A stretch of DNA of 64,000 nt from Polytrichum commune (lineage: Eukaryota > Streptophyta > Polytrichopsida > Polytrichales > Polytrichaceae): positions 42,056,527-42,120,526 of the forward strand of contig OX485808.1 in the NCBI GenBank assembly GCA_950295325.1, written 5' to 3'. Of the stretch, positions 35,704-46,759 are shown piece after piece. Under the pieces are notes generated by a model. The model was not told where the DNA came from. It did no database searches and saw nothing but the letters and a program-made list of their open reading frames with translations. Positions within the stretch are counted from its first letter, which is position 1. The number at the start of each line of letters is the position of its first letter. Both the position numbers and the translations under genes were made by a program.

Positions 35704-36304
35704 AACTTTACATATATATTATGAAGATGTATGTTGAGAGTTCTCCAATGCCAAGTTTTCAATTGGGTTCTAATAATTAAAATCATTATATATCTAATGT
35801 TTTGACTCTTCAATGTTTGTTGTTGTACATATAGTCTTCAATTTTCCACAAATATATATATATTCAATACCACGGTCATGAACATGCACCTGTAATTAGG
35901 TTTGGTTGTGATGAAATTCTTTGTGGTATTTTGTACAAGTTGCATATTATGCACCCACTATATTTGAGTGCACACAGGAATGCACCCAAATCCATGCACC
36001 CATGCACCAATTCATTGTTAAATTCATTGTTGATTATTTTGCTACAATTGATGATATTATTGAACCGCAAAATAAAACATGTGGATGCAATAATTTATCT
36101 ATAGTTGAAATAAAGATGTATTTATATATGATAAATGTATATATGCCCATAGTCATGTGGGATTTTTTTTTCTCATTGCTCACTTCTCACAATGTTGCTT
36201 ATCATCCCCACACCTCTCCCTATCAAACCCTAAAATCAAAAACTTTTATGCCAAAATTCCACGGTTATAGGATACTAGTGGCCCTATTACCAAATATTTC
36301 ACGT

Positions 36305-36375
36305 TCCTCACCGCTCACAAGTTACCACTCATTGCTCACCGCTCATTGTTCACCGCTCACAAGATAGCACTCCCC
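36305..36375 (-). repeat. MULE terminal inverted repeat, right
   Basis: Inverse of the left terminal repeat (20943 onward): CACCGCTCACAAGATAGC near the outer end with CTCATTGCTCACCGCTCATT units inside. Confidence 0.85.
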
Positions 36376-36385
36376 GCTTTGGAAG
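36376..36385 (+). repeat. Target site duplication of the 15.4-kb MULE (right)
   Basis: GCTTTGGAAG, identical to 20933-20942. Confidence 0.85.
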
Positions 36386-37981
36386 TAGGGAGGACATTAT
36401 GAAGTGCCTTTTAGCTCAAGACGTCTTGTGGGAATTTGTTGCGCATTCAAAGGGCGATCCTAGTAAATTGAAGTTGTCTTCATATCTAGGTATGCTATCT
36501 CCTTTTATGAAGTTGAACATTTTCTCGGGTAGTTGTCACGTTCCTTGGTATAAGGATGTTGCAAAATGTGGTGAGATTGTTATCCTTGTCTTGTCATGTA
36601 GATGATGACACAAATTGATTTGATCAAACACAAGGAATGGGAATGTTGTATATTTTTTTCATTTTGAGAATTGCCACTGTCAATACCTAGCTTAGGTTAG
36701 TAATTGTATGAGTGTTGGACTTGAATGAACCATGTCAACCTCTATTCATGTTCTATGTTTGGACTTGGTTGATATGAAGTTGCACAAAATATCCGATGCC
36801 AATGTTCAATGGTTAGTTTGTAACATTATGGAATTTTGTCCATCTCCTATGGTATGGATGGGAAAAAAATTATCATCTCACATAGTGAGTTGCTACATGT
36901 AATGAGATTGTACCATCCATCCATAATCACAACACATGAAAATTTAGATAACGAAATCTCCAATCCAAAAATCATTAAGCATGGTATTGAGTTTTTCACA
37001 TCTTGTTTGTTGAGGCACATGTCTGTAAATAACCATCATGAACTTAGATTTGTTTTGTTTTCCTTAGATGTAGATATTATCATAATGGAGGTATTTTGTG
37101 AAAGTCCAAAAATGTCAGATCATGTTAAATTATTTATGTGTTAGCTTGTTCTTGATGTGATTAATTTTTGCAGAATACAAATGTTGTGAAAAACAAAGTT
37201 GGCACTTGGTAAATTTGCAAGGTGCCATTGTACTATAATAACATTGATCTAGTTGAAGTGAACATTATAATAGTTTTTGTATAATGTGCGGTTTTTGTAG
37301 AATTAACGACCAAACCAAATTGTGTAATATAAAAATATACAAATAAGTAAACAAATAAGCCAAGATCAAGAGAGAAAGAAAATCGATTTTAGAAAGCACA
37401 AGAAAGAGGGTAACTTAGTGTACACAACCATGATAGTCATAAGATTAAAGTGCGTTGGATGTCCTGTAGGTTGTTTGAAGTACATGTATCATCAATTAAC
37501 TTTCTTGAAACTAGAGTAAACCTTTATATCAAACCATTTGAATGCTTTTGGGTCATACAATTGGATGCCGAGGGAGGAAAATTGATTGCAAAGATAATTA
37601 TCATTAATGAAGAACAAAAGTTTGATGTGAAATGCATCATGAAAAATTAAACACATATGACTTACAATGATGTCATGGGGTGAACAAAAGTGTATCACAG
37701 CCGTAAATTAATAAATTCATTACAATAATTTCAGTTCCTATTAACCAAATTTTACACTCTAATAGAGATTAGCATCTACACCTTGTTATGAATTGTCATG
37801 TCTTCATTCATCAATTAGTGTCAATGTTGGAAATTTTCCATTAGAATTTAATGTTTCTTGTGGGATTTATAGGTTTAAATTCTAGTGAGCGTGCTCATCA
37901 ACAATTATAGACAATCTTCAAGCGGAGAATACCTTGAGTATTGCGATTTAGATTATTTACAACTATATCATACCTCTCAAA
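36386..37981. other. Flank between the MULE and the NLR gene
   Basis: Contains short ORFs (36399-36605, 36836-37144, 37450-37650) without recognised domains. The first becomes longer when the MULE is mentally removed, because the frame continues from left of 20933. A promoter for the NLR gene is expected here, but I cannot point to a convincing TATA box. Confidence 0.4.
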
Positions 37982-39287
37982 ATGGCAAATGTTTTGCGGC
38001 TAGCAATGGGTATTGTGGAATTTCCCGATATATTATCGAGGGAAGAAGTATTGAATAGAAAGCAATGTGAGAATTTGCTTTCCAACTTTCGAAAGGGTGT
38101 GGAAATATTGCACAACATCACCAATGGTCCAGCTCAAGTATTTCATGAAGCAGAAAAGATTTATTTAAAATTGTGAGCAAAGGAAGGGTACTCATTGAAG
38201 AATGTTGCAATGAAAATTGGGTTGATGCTATTGTGATGCAATTGAACAACAAAGAGTGGTTCAGAGAATTACTTTCAGACTTCAAATCTTGTTTCCACAC
38301 ATTGTGTGAGAGATCTTGCCATTATAATGCCCATGAAAAGGAAAGAATTCGTGCTATTAAAGATAATACGACATTCTACCCCACATCCACTAATGAAGTT
38401 GAAAAGGATCGGACTTTGATATGTAAAAGACTTTCCAAGCATTTGGACTCGTGCAACACTAAGGATTGCAAAGATTGCAAACTTGTGCGATACCTTGAAG
38501 AATATCTAAGTAGTCTACAACACGTTGAAGGTCCTGAATTGGATGGAATTGTTTTTCCTTATAATTATCCTCACCCGGATTATGAAGATCCCCCGCAGAT
38601 TTTGGCAGAATGTAATGGAGGAGTTGTATACTTGACAAATTGGTGTGGTGTGAGGTGTGCAACAAAGGTGATCCGCATTCGGGAACCTGAGGAGAAAGAT
38701 CAATTTTGGAAAGAAGCAAGTATTTTGGGAGGTTTGAATCATCCAAATATCATCAAGTTTTTTTGTTGTGGCTTTCATGAGGGCAACAACCAATTTGAGC
38801 TTGTAATGGAATTCGGAGAGACAACCCTAGCACAACATTTAAGTGAACATGGTCCTTTGCAGGAGATGGATGCCATGGACATTATGTTACAAATTGCAAA
38901 TGGAATGTGCTACCTTCACGATATGAAGGTAGCACATCGTGACCTAAAGCCCCAAAATGTTGTTATGACTCGAAATGATTCACAATTGGTTGATCTCAAA
39001 TGCATTGATGTGAAATTATTGGATTTTGGTATTTCAAAGGTGGAAGTGAACCATTCTCGAGAATTGTCCACGGGGCAAAACATAGGGACTTCTGGATACA
39101 TGGCGCCTGAGGCCATGGCGAATGAATTGTGGGAGGTGGATGCTTTGAAAGCCGATGTGTTTAGTTTTGGCATGATGTGTTCCGATATTCTTTCAGGAGA
39201 GAAACCTTGTTTTGAAAGGCTCGTGATTATCGTGAGTATATAAATAACTCCGAGAGGCCAAAGCTCCCTACAACCTATTCAAAGGTA

Positions 39288-40517
39288 TTGAGATCATTAG
39301 TCCATGAATGTTGGTCTTTAAATCCATCCAAAAGGCCCACGTTTCTTGATATTCATAAAAGGCTTACAAGATTGAAAACCGAAATGCTCAAGGGTTCGCT
39401 TGACAAAACGAGATCCTTTTGGCGATTTTTTCAATTATTCAATTTTGACAATTCAACATCAATTTCAAGCAACATGAGGGTACCGTCGAATTTGATTGGA
39501 GTCCAAGAAAAAATGTCCCAATTGGAAAAGCTACTAGAAATGGTTGGCAGTCTAGGAATTGTGGGTATGGGAGGAATTGGCAAATCAACATTGGCTAAAG
39601 CTTTGAGTGACCATATCTCCCACCACTTTGATGCAATATGTTTTGTAATTGACTTGAAGGATGAAACATGTACATTTGCACTAAAGCACAAGTCAAGAGA
39701 CATGCAAGACTCACCTCCTCAAGCAGAAACATTGAGAAAAACACGTGATATATTGGAACATGTTCGAAAAATGAAGAAAATACTACTCGTGGTGGACAAT
39801 GTGAGCAAACAAAGTCAACTATGTCAACTGTTGGGAGATAGAATGTTGAAAGATGTTGGCATGAGGTTGATTGTAAGTTCTCATGATTGGGAGTCTTTGA
39901 ATCAACATGTACCCATGGCTGGCAAAGTAGACATGCAAACCCTCGAAGGGAACCAACCAATGAGGCTATTTTCAAGGCATGCCTTTGGGACGAACCAATG
40001 TTTACCATATTTGGAAGATGTAGTTGAAAAGATTGTGAAAGCATGTTGCGGACTTCCTTTGAATTTGGTGGTGATGGGCACATGCATGCAAGGGGAGACA
40101 CAATTGAGAATATGGGAGCGAACGTTGCATAGATTGTTGAGGGCGAGACACGATGGAAGTCCATATGAGATACGTTGGATGACATTGAGGATAAGCTTTG
40201 ATGAGCTAAGTATTGAAGAAAAAAACATGTTTCTAGACATAAGTTGTTTCTTTTGCAAAGATTTGTCTATATCAAAAGAAACATTTCTTAGAATGTTCGA
40301 TGGGAATGGCCGAGAAATCTTGGAAAGACTTCAACACAAATCATTGGTAAAAGTGGACAAATGGGATCGTCTTGACATGCATGATCAATTGCGTGATATG
40401 GGTCGTATGATCACAAAAACAGATGTTCCGGGAACTCAACTTTTGGATTTACAGTACACCGCTTTTGCCAACCATTGTAAACAGAAGGTATGCAATTCAA
40501 GTTCGAATGTGCTTTAG
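39288..40517 (+). CDS. NB-ARC segment of the NLR (longest open exon)
   Basis: A 409-codon open stretch covers the kinase C-lobe end (HECWSLNPSKRPTF, subdomain XI) and the full NB-ARC domain. The P-loop is near 39564-39590, kinase-2 near 39780-39803, GLPL near 40053, and MHD near 40378. The real exon probably ends at the GTATGC donor near 40488, so the last dozen codons are intronic. It is listed separately because it is the best-preserved block of the receptor. The ADP-binding and MHD motifs show no substitution expected to abolish nucleotide binding. Confidence 0.8.
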   Translation: MRSLVHECWSLNPSKRPTFLDIHKRLTRLKTEMLKGSLDKTRSFWRFFQLFNFDNSTSISSNMRVPSNLIGVQEKMSQLEKLLEMVGSLGIVGMGGIGKSTLAKALSDHISHHFDAICFVIDLKDETCTFALKHKSRDMQDSPPQAETLRKTRDILEHVRKMKKILLVVDNVSKQSQLCQLLGDRMLKDVGMRLIVSSHDWESLNQHVPMAGKVDMQTLEGNQPMRLFSRHAFGTNQCLPYLEDVVEKIVKACCGLPLNLVVMGTCMQGETQLRIWERTLHRLLRARHDGSPYEIRWMTLRISFDELSIEEKNMFLDISCFFCKDLSISKETFLRMFDGNGREILERLQHKSLVKVDKWDRLDMHDQLRDMGRMITKTDVPGTQLLDLQYTAFANHCKQKVCNSSSNVL

Positions 40518-40955
40518 AAATATCAACTTCCTTGAGAAATATGTTTATTAGGTAGGATAAGTTGTATCTTGGTTCTATATATTGTGGTTGGTTATTCATT
40601 TTGTCATTTGAAACGAAAAACAAATCAAACTTATCCACATTTGTTAATGCATGTAGGGCACAAAACTTGTTCAAGGCCTATCATTCAAAGAATTGCAACG
40701 CATATCTAAATATGAAGCAGATGTTGACTTCGAACCCATGGAAGAGCATCACTTAATGTAAAATGGTTGAGGATGCACTTTTCATCCCCAATTACTATCT
40801 CTTTAATGAAAGAAAATGATTTCATAGAGAGGTTTTCGGATCATTCCCAACGTTATCTCCGAAACTTGCGCATATTCGAAGTGTCCAATTGCAACTTATC
40901 AGGATCATTGTCAAATGAAAATTTGGAGGCGTTGATCTAGAAGGAAATAAACATT

Positions 40956-41398
40956 TTGAATTGTGAAAATATGGATAACTTCCTCAATGAGGTTGTTAGA
41001 TTCTCCACATTGGAGTCATTGAGAATCTCAAGATGCAACAAATTTGAAAACATACCTGAGGGTTTGACCACCCTCTCCACTTTGGAAGAGTTAATTTTCT
41101 TGACATGTCCGTCTTTGAATAAAATACCACAAGGATTTGATGCGTTGAGGAATTTGAAGAAACTTATCATGTGGAATTGTGAGGCTTTGGAAGAGTTCCG
41201 TTCTAGATTGAGCAACTTGTGTGCATTGGAGGAGTTGAATTTCTCACTTTGTCGGTCTTTGAAGAGGATACCGGAAGGATTTTGTGGGTTGACGAGTCCC
41301 AAGAAACTAAGCATGCAAGCATGTGAGGCTTTTGAGGAGTTCCCTAACGGATTGTGGAGCTTGGGTGCAGTGGAGGAGTTGAAATTTCTCAAGATGCT
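40956..41398 (+). CDS. LRR segment before the LTR insertion
   Basis: Reads imperfect leucine-rich repeats of about 24 residues (LEELIFLTCPSLNKIPQGFD, ALEEFRSRL, LEELNFSLCRSLKRIPEGF). It is interrupted within ...AVEELKFLKM by the solo LTR. It joins in frame upstream to sequence containing the TAG at 40938. Confidence 0.7.
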
Positions 41399-42370
41399 TG
41401 TCGCGCACCTCTCCATGAGGAGTGCCCAAAACACCATGGGCACAAGGGGGACCCCGGAGTGACACCCGGGACTTGTGGCGCCGTTGGTGAGAGGGCCCAA
41501 GTGATCCTAGTGCGGGCGAGGCCCCCAGGCGTTGGGAACGCCTCCCACCCATGGAGACTAGGATGCACAAGGGTAAGGCCATGAGCTATGCGTACCTCAT
41601 GGCGTGATGATTCTAGAATGCTCAAGATCACCTCAATCAGAGTTGTGAGCTAAGAGTTATGGCAATTTGAGTGGGGCGCTGTCCCGGGACAGCGCCCTGG
41701 TACAGCAGTGCCTGGGAGTGATTCCCGGGACTGCCAAGCTTCAAACAGGCATAACTTCCTCAATACTTGCCCGAATGGGCAAGTGAGGAGTCCATCAACA
41801 TCTACGTGAAGCATAGATGAAGATAAAGTGGTTAGGTGTTAGCATCAGACATCATACAAGGAAGTTATGATGGTCTGAAGCTGCTGGGGGCTTCTAGGCC
41901 CAGCGGCTAAGGGAAAGTGTCCACTTGGCCCCAACTCTTTGTAGAGAGACAAGAGGTTCCTTGACGGTGGGGTAGGGGCCCCGTGTAGAGTCCTAGAGGC
42001 TTATATGGGTGAGGTGGTGTGGCCTCACCCACCCGAGGCCGAACGGCACGGCCTCCATGGGCATTGGCCCATTGTGAGGCCATAGTTGCCTAATATGATT
42101 CGGGTTGTTGTAGTGTTGCTCCGGCAACGCGATGATCAACATAAGATTGGACTTCCATGGATGGAAGTCCACATCTAGGAATGGGTTACCGATTAAGGGG
42201 TGAGTCCCGAAAGCAAAGTAGGAGGGTTGGTTCCCTCCTATGAACTATAAGGTCCGGGGTAGGAGGAGCTAACCATTAGCATGGCGGAATGCGAATGGTT
42301 AGCGCTCGTAACCTTTGCTAGAATTGAAAATCGGCAAGATTGTCAAGGGTTGCGAGCAAGGGTTGCGACA
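41399..42370. mobile_element. Solo LTR, family B, inserted in the LRR exon
   Basis: Begins TGTCGCGCACC and ends GGTTGCGACA: TG...CA termini with a 6-bp inverted TGTCGC/GCGACA. The flanks are ATGCT (41394-41398) and ATGCT (42371-42375), a 5-bp target duplication. Removing the 972 bp plus one ATGCT restores the continuous LRR pattern CTCAAGATGCTGGTCTTTGA. A related, truncated copy lies at 49515-50200. No coding capacity; ORFs inside are noise. Confidence 0.9.
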
Positions 42371-43462
42371 ATGCTGGTCTTTGAGGAAGATATCGGAAGG
42401 ATTTGGTGGGTTGAGGAGTCTCAAAAACCTTGATATGTGGGAATGTGAGGCTTTGGAGGAGTTCCCTGACGGATTGTGGAGCTTGGGTGCAGTGGAGGAG
42501 TTGAATTTCTCGAGATGCTGGTCTTTGAGGAAGATATCGGAAGGATTTGGTGGGTTGAGGAGTCTCAAAAATCTTGACATGTGGGAATGTGAGGCTTTGG
42601 AGGAGTTCCCTCCCGGATTGACCAACATGTGTGCATTGGAAGAGTTGAATTTCCCGCTATGTAGGTCTTTGAGGGAGATATCGGAAGGATTTGGTGGGTT
42701 GACGAGTCTCAAGAAATTTTACATGTGGGAATATGAGGCTTTGGAAGAGTTCCCTACTGGAATAATAAACTTGTCTGCATTGGAGGAATTGAATTTCCGG
42801 CTATGTGGGTCTTTGAAGGAGATACTGGAAGGATTTGGTGAGTTGACGAGTCTCAATATAGTTGACATGTGGAAGTGTGAGGCTTTGGAGGAGTTCCCTT
42901 CCGGTTTGACAAACTTTGTGCATTGGAGGACTGGATTTCTCGAAATGCCGGTGTTCGAAGAAGATACTGGAAGGATTTGGTGGGTTGACGAGTCTCAAGA
43001 AACTCTACATGTGGGAATGTGAGGCTTTGAAGGAGTTCCCTCCTGGATTGAGCAACATGTGTGCATTGGAGGAGTTGAATTTCCCGCTATGTCGGTCTTT
43101 GAGGGAGATACCAGAAGGATTTGGTGGGTTGACGAGTCTCAAAAAACTTCACATGCAAGCATGTAAGGCTTTGGAGGAGTTCCCTACGGGATTGACAAAC
43201 TTGTGTGCATTGGAGGAGTTGAATTTCTCGAGATGCCAGTCTTTGAGGAAGATATCGGAAGGATTAGGTGGGTTGAGGAGTCTGAAGAAACTTATCATGA
43301 AAGTATGTGAGGTTTTGGAGGAGATTCTTCAAGGATTGAGCAACATGTTTGCATCGGACTAGTTGAATTTGTGTGGATGTGGTTCTTTGAGGAAGATACG
43401 GGAAATATTTTATGGATTGATAAATCTCAGCAATTTAGTGAGCCCTTCAACTCGGACTCTTT
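42371..43462 (+). pseudogene. LRR segment after the LTR insertion, homogenised repeats
   Basis: Seven or so nearly identical 144-bp units encode two 24-residue LRRs each, of type SLRKISEGFGGLRSLKNLDM and ALEEFP(D/P/S)GL. Frame changes by a net loss of two bases near 42915-42935, where AACTTGTGTGCA is expected. TAG at 43360 replaces a GAG codon, and LRR-like coding continues to a TAG near 43462. Confidence 0.75.
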
Positions 43463-43529
43463 AGCTCCACAATTTGGTTCTCCAAGAATTTACAATGACC
43501 TAAATTCCTTAAACCCTTAACGTTTCATC

Positions 43530-43641
43530 CATCATCCATGACATTTTTTGTACACTTCTTGATAAAAAATATCATGAAAAAAGTTACCACAGTGACATTT
43601 TATACTTTAATACCATATGACACAAAGTATCATATTTAGTG
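43530..43641. mobile_element. Truncated MITE of the CACTAAATAT family
   Basis: Contains ATCCATCATCCATGAC and ends ATCATATTTAGTG followed by TA, like the right half of the 54135-54500 copy. Confidence 0.5.
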
Positions 43642-43842
43642 TAGTTATATTGTGTCATTGGTAGAGAGTTTCAAGGCCAAAGCACGCGAGAGGCAATTAT
43701 TCTTCATTAATTTTTCCACTAGAACCCACAGATTGTTTGTCTCCGCTCCACGTTTTGCACTAATAGGAGGGAAGATTGTTTATGCCAAATTGATTGTACA
43801 GCTACAACTTACAGAAGTGCACTAAATATTGTAGCAAGTGTT

Positions 43843-46681
43843 TGTGGTACTTTTGGGCCACCCCCTTTCGAGGGAGCCTAAAAGTATCACACAAGCCCTT
43901 CGGTGAAGGTGGCCTGCATTTGCAGGCGCCCAAGCCGAACCCGGATGATAGGTGTATAACGTGAGTAGTTAGATTTTTAAGGGAGATTAAATATGCGTCG
44001 TAGTACCTCCGGAGGTTAGGCCTTAGTTTTTTACTAGTGTGGCTTTAAACTCCACTAACCAATTTCATATCTAGTTCTAACCTTAACCTACAACCTATTC
44101 TACGCGCAGACGCACCAGCCTTGAAACCAAGGCAATCCTAATTTGTGAATTGGGATGGTTCTGATACACCCAACCGGGTGTGACTCATACCACCCTAACT
44201 CAACGAACGGAATAACGACAATTTGATGGACCATTCAATTCTTCCTATTTCTTTATTTAGTTCTATTTAGTTTTCTAAGCGGGGGAATTTGGCCTAAGTC
44301 CCACCCTTCACACAAATTCCTTCTTAATTACTTACTTTTGTTTGCACGTCCTAACTTACTACATTAACATATTAGGCATCACCCCTTACCTCGGGTCTCT
44401 TGCCAACAAGGGTTTACGATTTATTTTGTATGTTTTGATTGTTAAATGTGTTTACACTGGATAGACCACGAAATGCAACTCAATGGGACCAGGGTGACGG
44501 GCGACCTGTAGGTTCAACCTGTTGCGCAATCTTCATAAATTGGGGCCATTACTCCCAATCTATGGGGCCAACAACATAATAGTGGATTCGCGGGTCATTA
44601 ACCCCACCTTTCCACCAACAACATTCAGAGTGGTCGTGTCGGTGATTAATCCGACTTACCACACACGAAACTTGCTAATAAATGAAGCTACTACCACAAA
44701 ACATACCAAGGGCCCCGAAAACAATGGAATTGGGTACTCCCTTGGCGGTCAAGTGGTCAAGCCACTTGACCTTACGAGATAGGTGAGTGGGTTTAGATAT
44801 GCGTACCTTAGCCGTGCTCCCTCCAATCCTAAATGGAAGGCTTAAGGTTAGTTAATTTACCTCAATTTTCCTCGGTTGATTTGGGCTTGATGTAGGCCGA
44901 GCCGCTACCTCCTTCCTTGCTCCACTTTCCGAGCGTCGACCTTGCCTCCTTCTTTGTAACTAGTTTGGTAGTAAGCGTACCTTAGTTAACAATTAAAATA
45001 TAAAGTGTTATTCTGCCCTGTAATTTAATCCTAAGCATAATATTTATACTTAGTGCACCAAATTATCTTTCCAATGATCTAAAAATCACTCTAATCGGAT
45101 AAGAAATGCAAAAGTTATGAGGGTTGGAAGTGTGAGGTCGATTCAACCGACCCTTCCAACCCACCTATCTACCTTCTAACTTCAAAAATTCATAGCACAT
45201 TCCTTACTACTTGGATCTAGGCTTTCCTTATACCATTGGAAAGCTATGAACAAGCTCTAACTAGAAAAATTATGACATCAGCAGGTTAAGCTAATAGAAA
45301 TTCAGCGGACTCCTTGTAACACAGCAGTCAATCAAGAAGGCTTAAACTATGTATCTCGCCTTCAACAATTCATATCTAATTCAAATCTTAGTCAAATCAA
45401 ACGTTCTATATGACCCTGGAGAGATATTAAAAAGATGTATTTGATAAAAATATGTGATTAGAAAGGTAAGCCGAAGTGAACCCAGCAGGTCCTCTGTAAT
45501 GCAGCAGTCAACCAAAAGTTCTCAAACTATGTGTCCCATCTTGCACAATTCATATCTAATTCAAATCATGCTCAAATCAAATGTTCTAAGCCATTTTGGA
45601 AAGCTACACAAAAGTTCTACTTGGGAAAAATATAATTTCTTGGAATTAAAATTCCTATTGGGCTCGCAGGTCTGATCCAGCAGCCGCTACCCACAAGACC
45701 ACCCAGTTTTTCTACTCCATCTTTGAAAATCCATAACTAATTGTCATCTCAACCAAATCACAAATGGGAAACGGCTATGGATAGCTATATGAAATCTCTC
45801 TAAGAGAAAAATGATAAGTATCTTGTTCTAGCTTTTGAACTAAGCCTTCAGGGCATTGGCAGATGAGGTCTATAATGCCTCTACTCAAAACTCTACCATC
45901 CAACCTACCTCTACAAAAAAAGGAATAATTTTGTTGGTGTGTTAATAAACACACAACCTAACTAGGAGAGAGAGAGTAGAGGAGGTTCTCAAGCCTTTCT
46001 TTTAGACCATTGAGAATACATGCTAAAGGATTTTTTCCTAACTACATTGAAGCAGGGCTTCGCCCAAAAACTAGAGAAAGAGAGAGAGCTACAAGGTGGA
46101 AGGAGGGGTTTTTAAACCCTCTCACAAAAGGGTTGGACCCCTCCTCCACCGGATCCATTTTTCAAACCCTTTCCCGAAATTTTGGCTCGGGGGTTTTCCC
46201 GGTTGAGGTTGCCACCCTCTCGCCGAGGTGGCTCCGACAGAAAACCTTTAGAAATCTTTCTAATTTTTCCGCCATCGAGTTGGCAAGGGGGCAAGTGGGC
46301 AAGTATCCCCCTTGCTCTCTTTCTTTTTTGTCTTCAAAATTCTTCACGCCGATTTTATCTTCTTACGTAAAACACCTCCAATAGTCTTGTGTGCCTCACA
46401 CTAACTAATAAACTAACACTTGCTTAGCTAGCATCTACTAACATTTGCTTAATAACTAGCATCTACTAATATTTGCTTAGCTAGTTGTTTTTACTAGCTA
46501 GCACATTTTTTCTACTTTGCTATCTTCTAGCACTACTTAGTTTCATTTTGACCTTCCTTCTTCTAGGCTAAATGCTAAATGAACTAATTTTTCCTAAATT
46601 CCCTATCAATTCTAACTTTTAATGCTAACATTCTAACTAAAAGTGATCCCGCAGAGTGGTGGACCACTCAAAGGGTTCACA
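43843..46681. mobile_element. LTR-type element, family C, 2839 bp, no coding
   Basis: Begins TGTGGTACTTTTGG and ends AAAGGGTTCACA, flanked by GTGTT on both sides (43838-43842 and 46682-46686). This is a TG...CA element with 5-bp target duplication. The interior holds diverged tandem repeats between about 45090 and 45800 and a GC-rich patch near 46130-46310. No gag or pol is seen, so it is a long solo LTR or a non-autonomous retroelement. Confidence 0.75.
45090..45800 (+). repeat. Diverged tandem repeats, about 180 bp unit, about 4 copies
   Basis: Each unit contains an AATTCATATCTAATTCAAAT-like block, a GCAGCAGTCAA block and an AAAGCTA(T/C) block. Units start near 45120, 45300, 45480 and 45680. 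Part of the family C element. Confidence 0.6.
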
Positions 46682-46759
46682 GTGTTACCGATTCTATTTG
46701 TCTTGATCAATAAGTAAGTTAGTGTGTTTGGAGGAGCATTGGCTGTATAAATTGCAAAT

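Larger units (their letters stand above)
20943..36375. mobile_element. Giant Mutator-like element (15,433 bp) with cargo genes
   Basis: The left end reads GAGGGAAGCTATCTTATGAG and the right end, inverted, GGGGAGTGCTATCTTGTGAG. The repeats stay alignable for about 60-70 bp and are built from TGAGCGG/TGAGCAA-like units, probable transposase-binding repeats. The 10-bp direct repeat GCTTTGGAAG flanks both. Inside, in order: a truncated copy of the transposase 3' end (21165-21330), a SINE (21455-21655), a family A solo LTR (21695-23075), the MULE transposase on the minus strand (26718-23234), a divergent promoter region, then plus-strand kinase-like and ParB/methyltransferase-like genes (29324-35703). 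Long elements that carry both transposase and unrelated genes between MULE ends are unusual. Confidence 0.82.
37982..43462 (+). pseudogene. Protein kinase-NB-ARC-LRR immune receptor (NLR), disrupted
   Basis: Domains in order: a helical N-terminal region (from the ATG at 37982), a Ser/Thr kinase (about 38600-39360) with HRDLKPQNVV, LLDFGISK, GTSGYMAPEAM and DVFSFGMM, then NB-ARC (about 39480-40480) with P-loop GMGGIGKST, kinase-2 ILLVVDNV, RNBS-B MRLIVSSHDW, CCGLPL and MHD (DRLDMHD). After an intron (GTATGC at about 40488 to GTAG at about 40657) comes an LRR array. Such receptors sense pathogens in the cytoplasm; kinase-headed ones are known from mosses. Breaks: one-base shifts at about 38168, 39220 and 40744, TAG 40938, a solo LTR at 41399-42370, a shift at about 42915, and TAG 43360 where GAG is expected. 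The kinase catalytic residues are intact, so loss was probably recent. Confidence 0.8.

Noticed and set aside
36836-37144. 102-codon ORF between the MULE and the NLR
   Set aside because: Begins with ATG-like context but has no recognisable family, splice context or duplicate; insufficient support for a gene.
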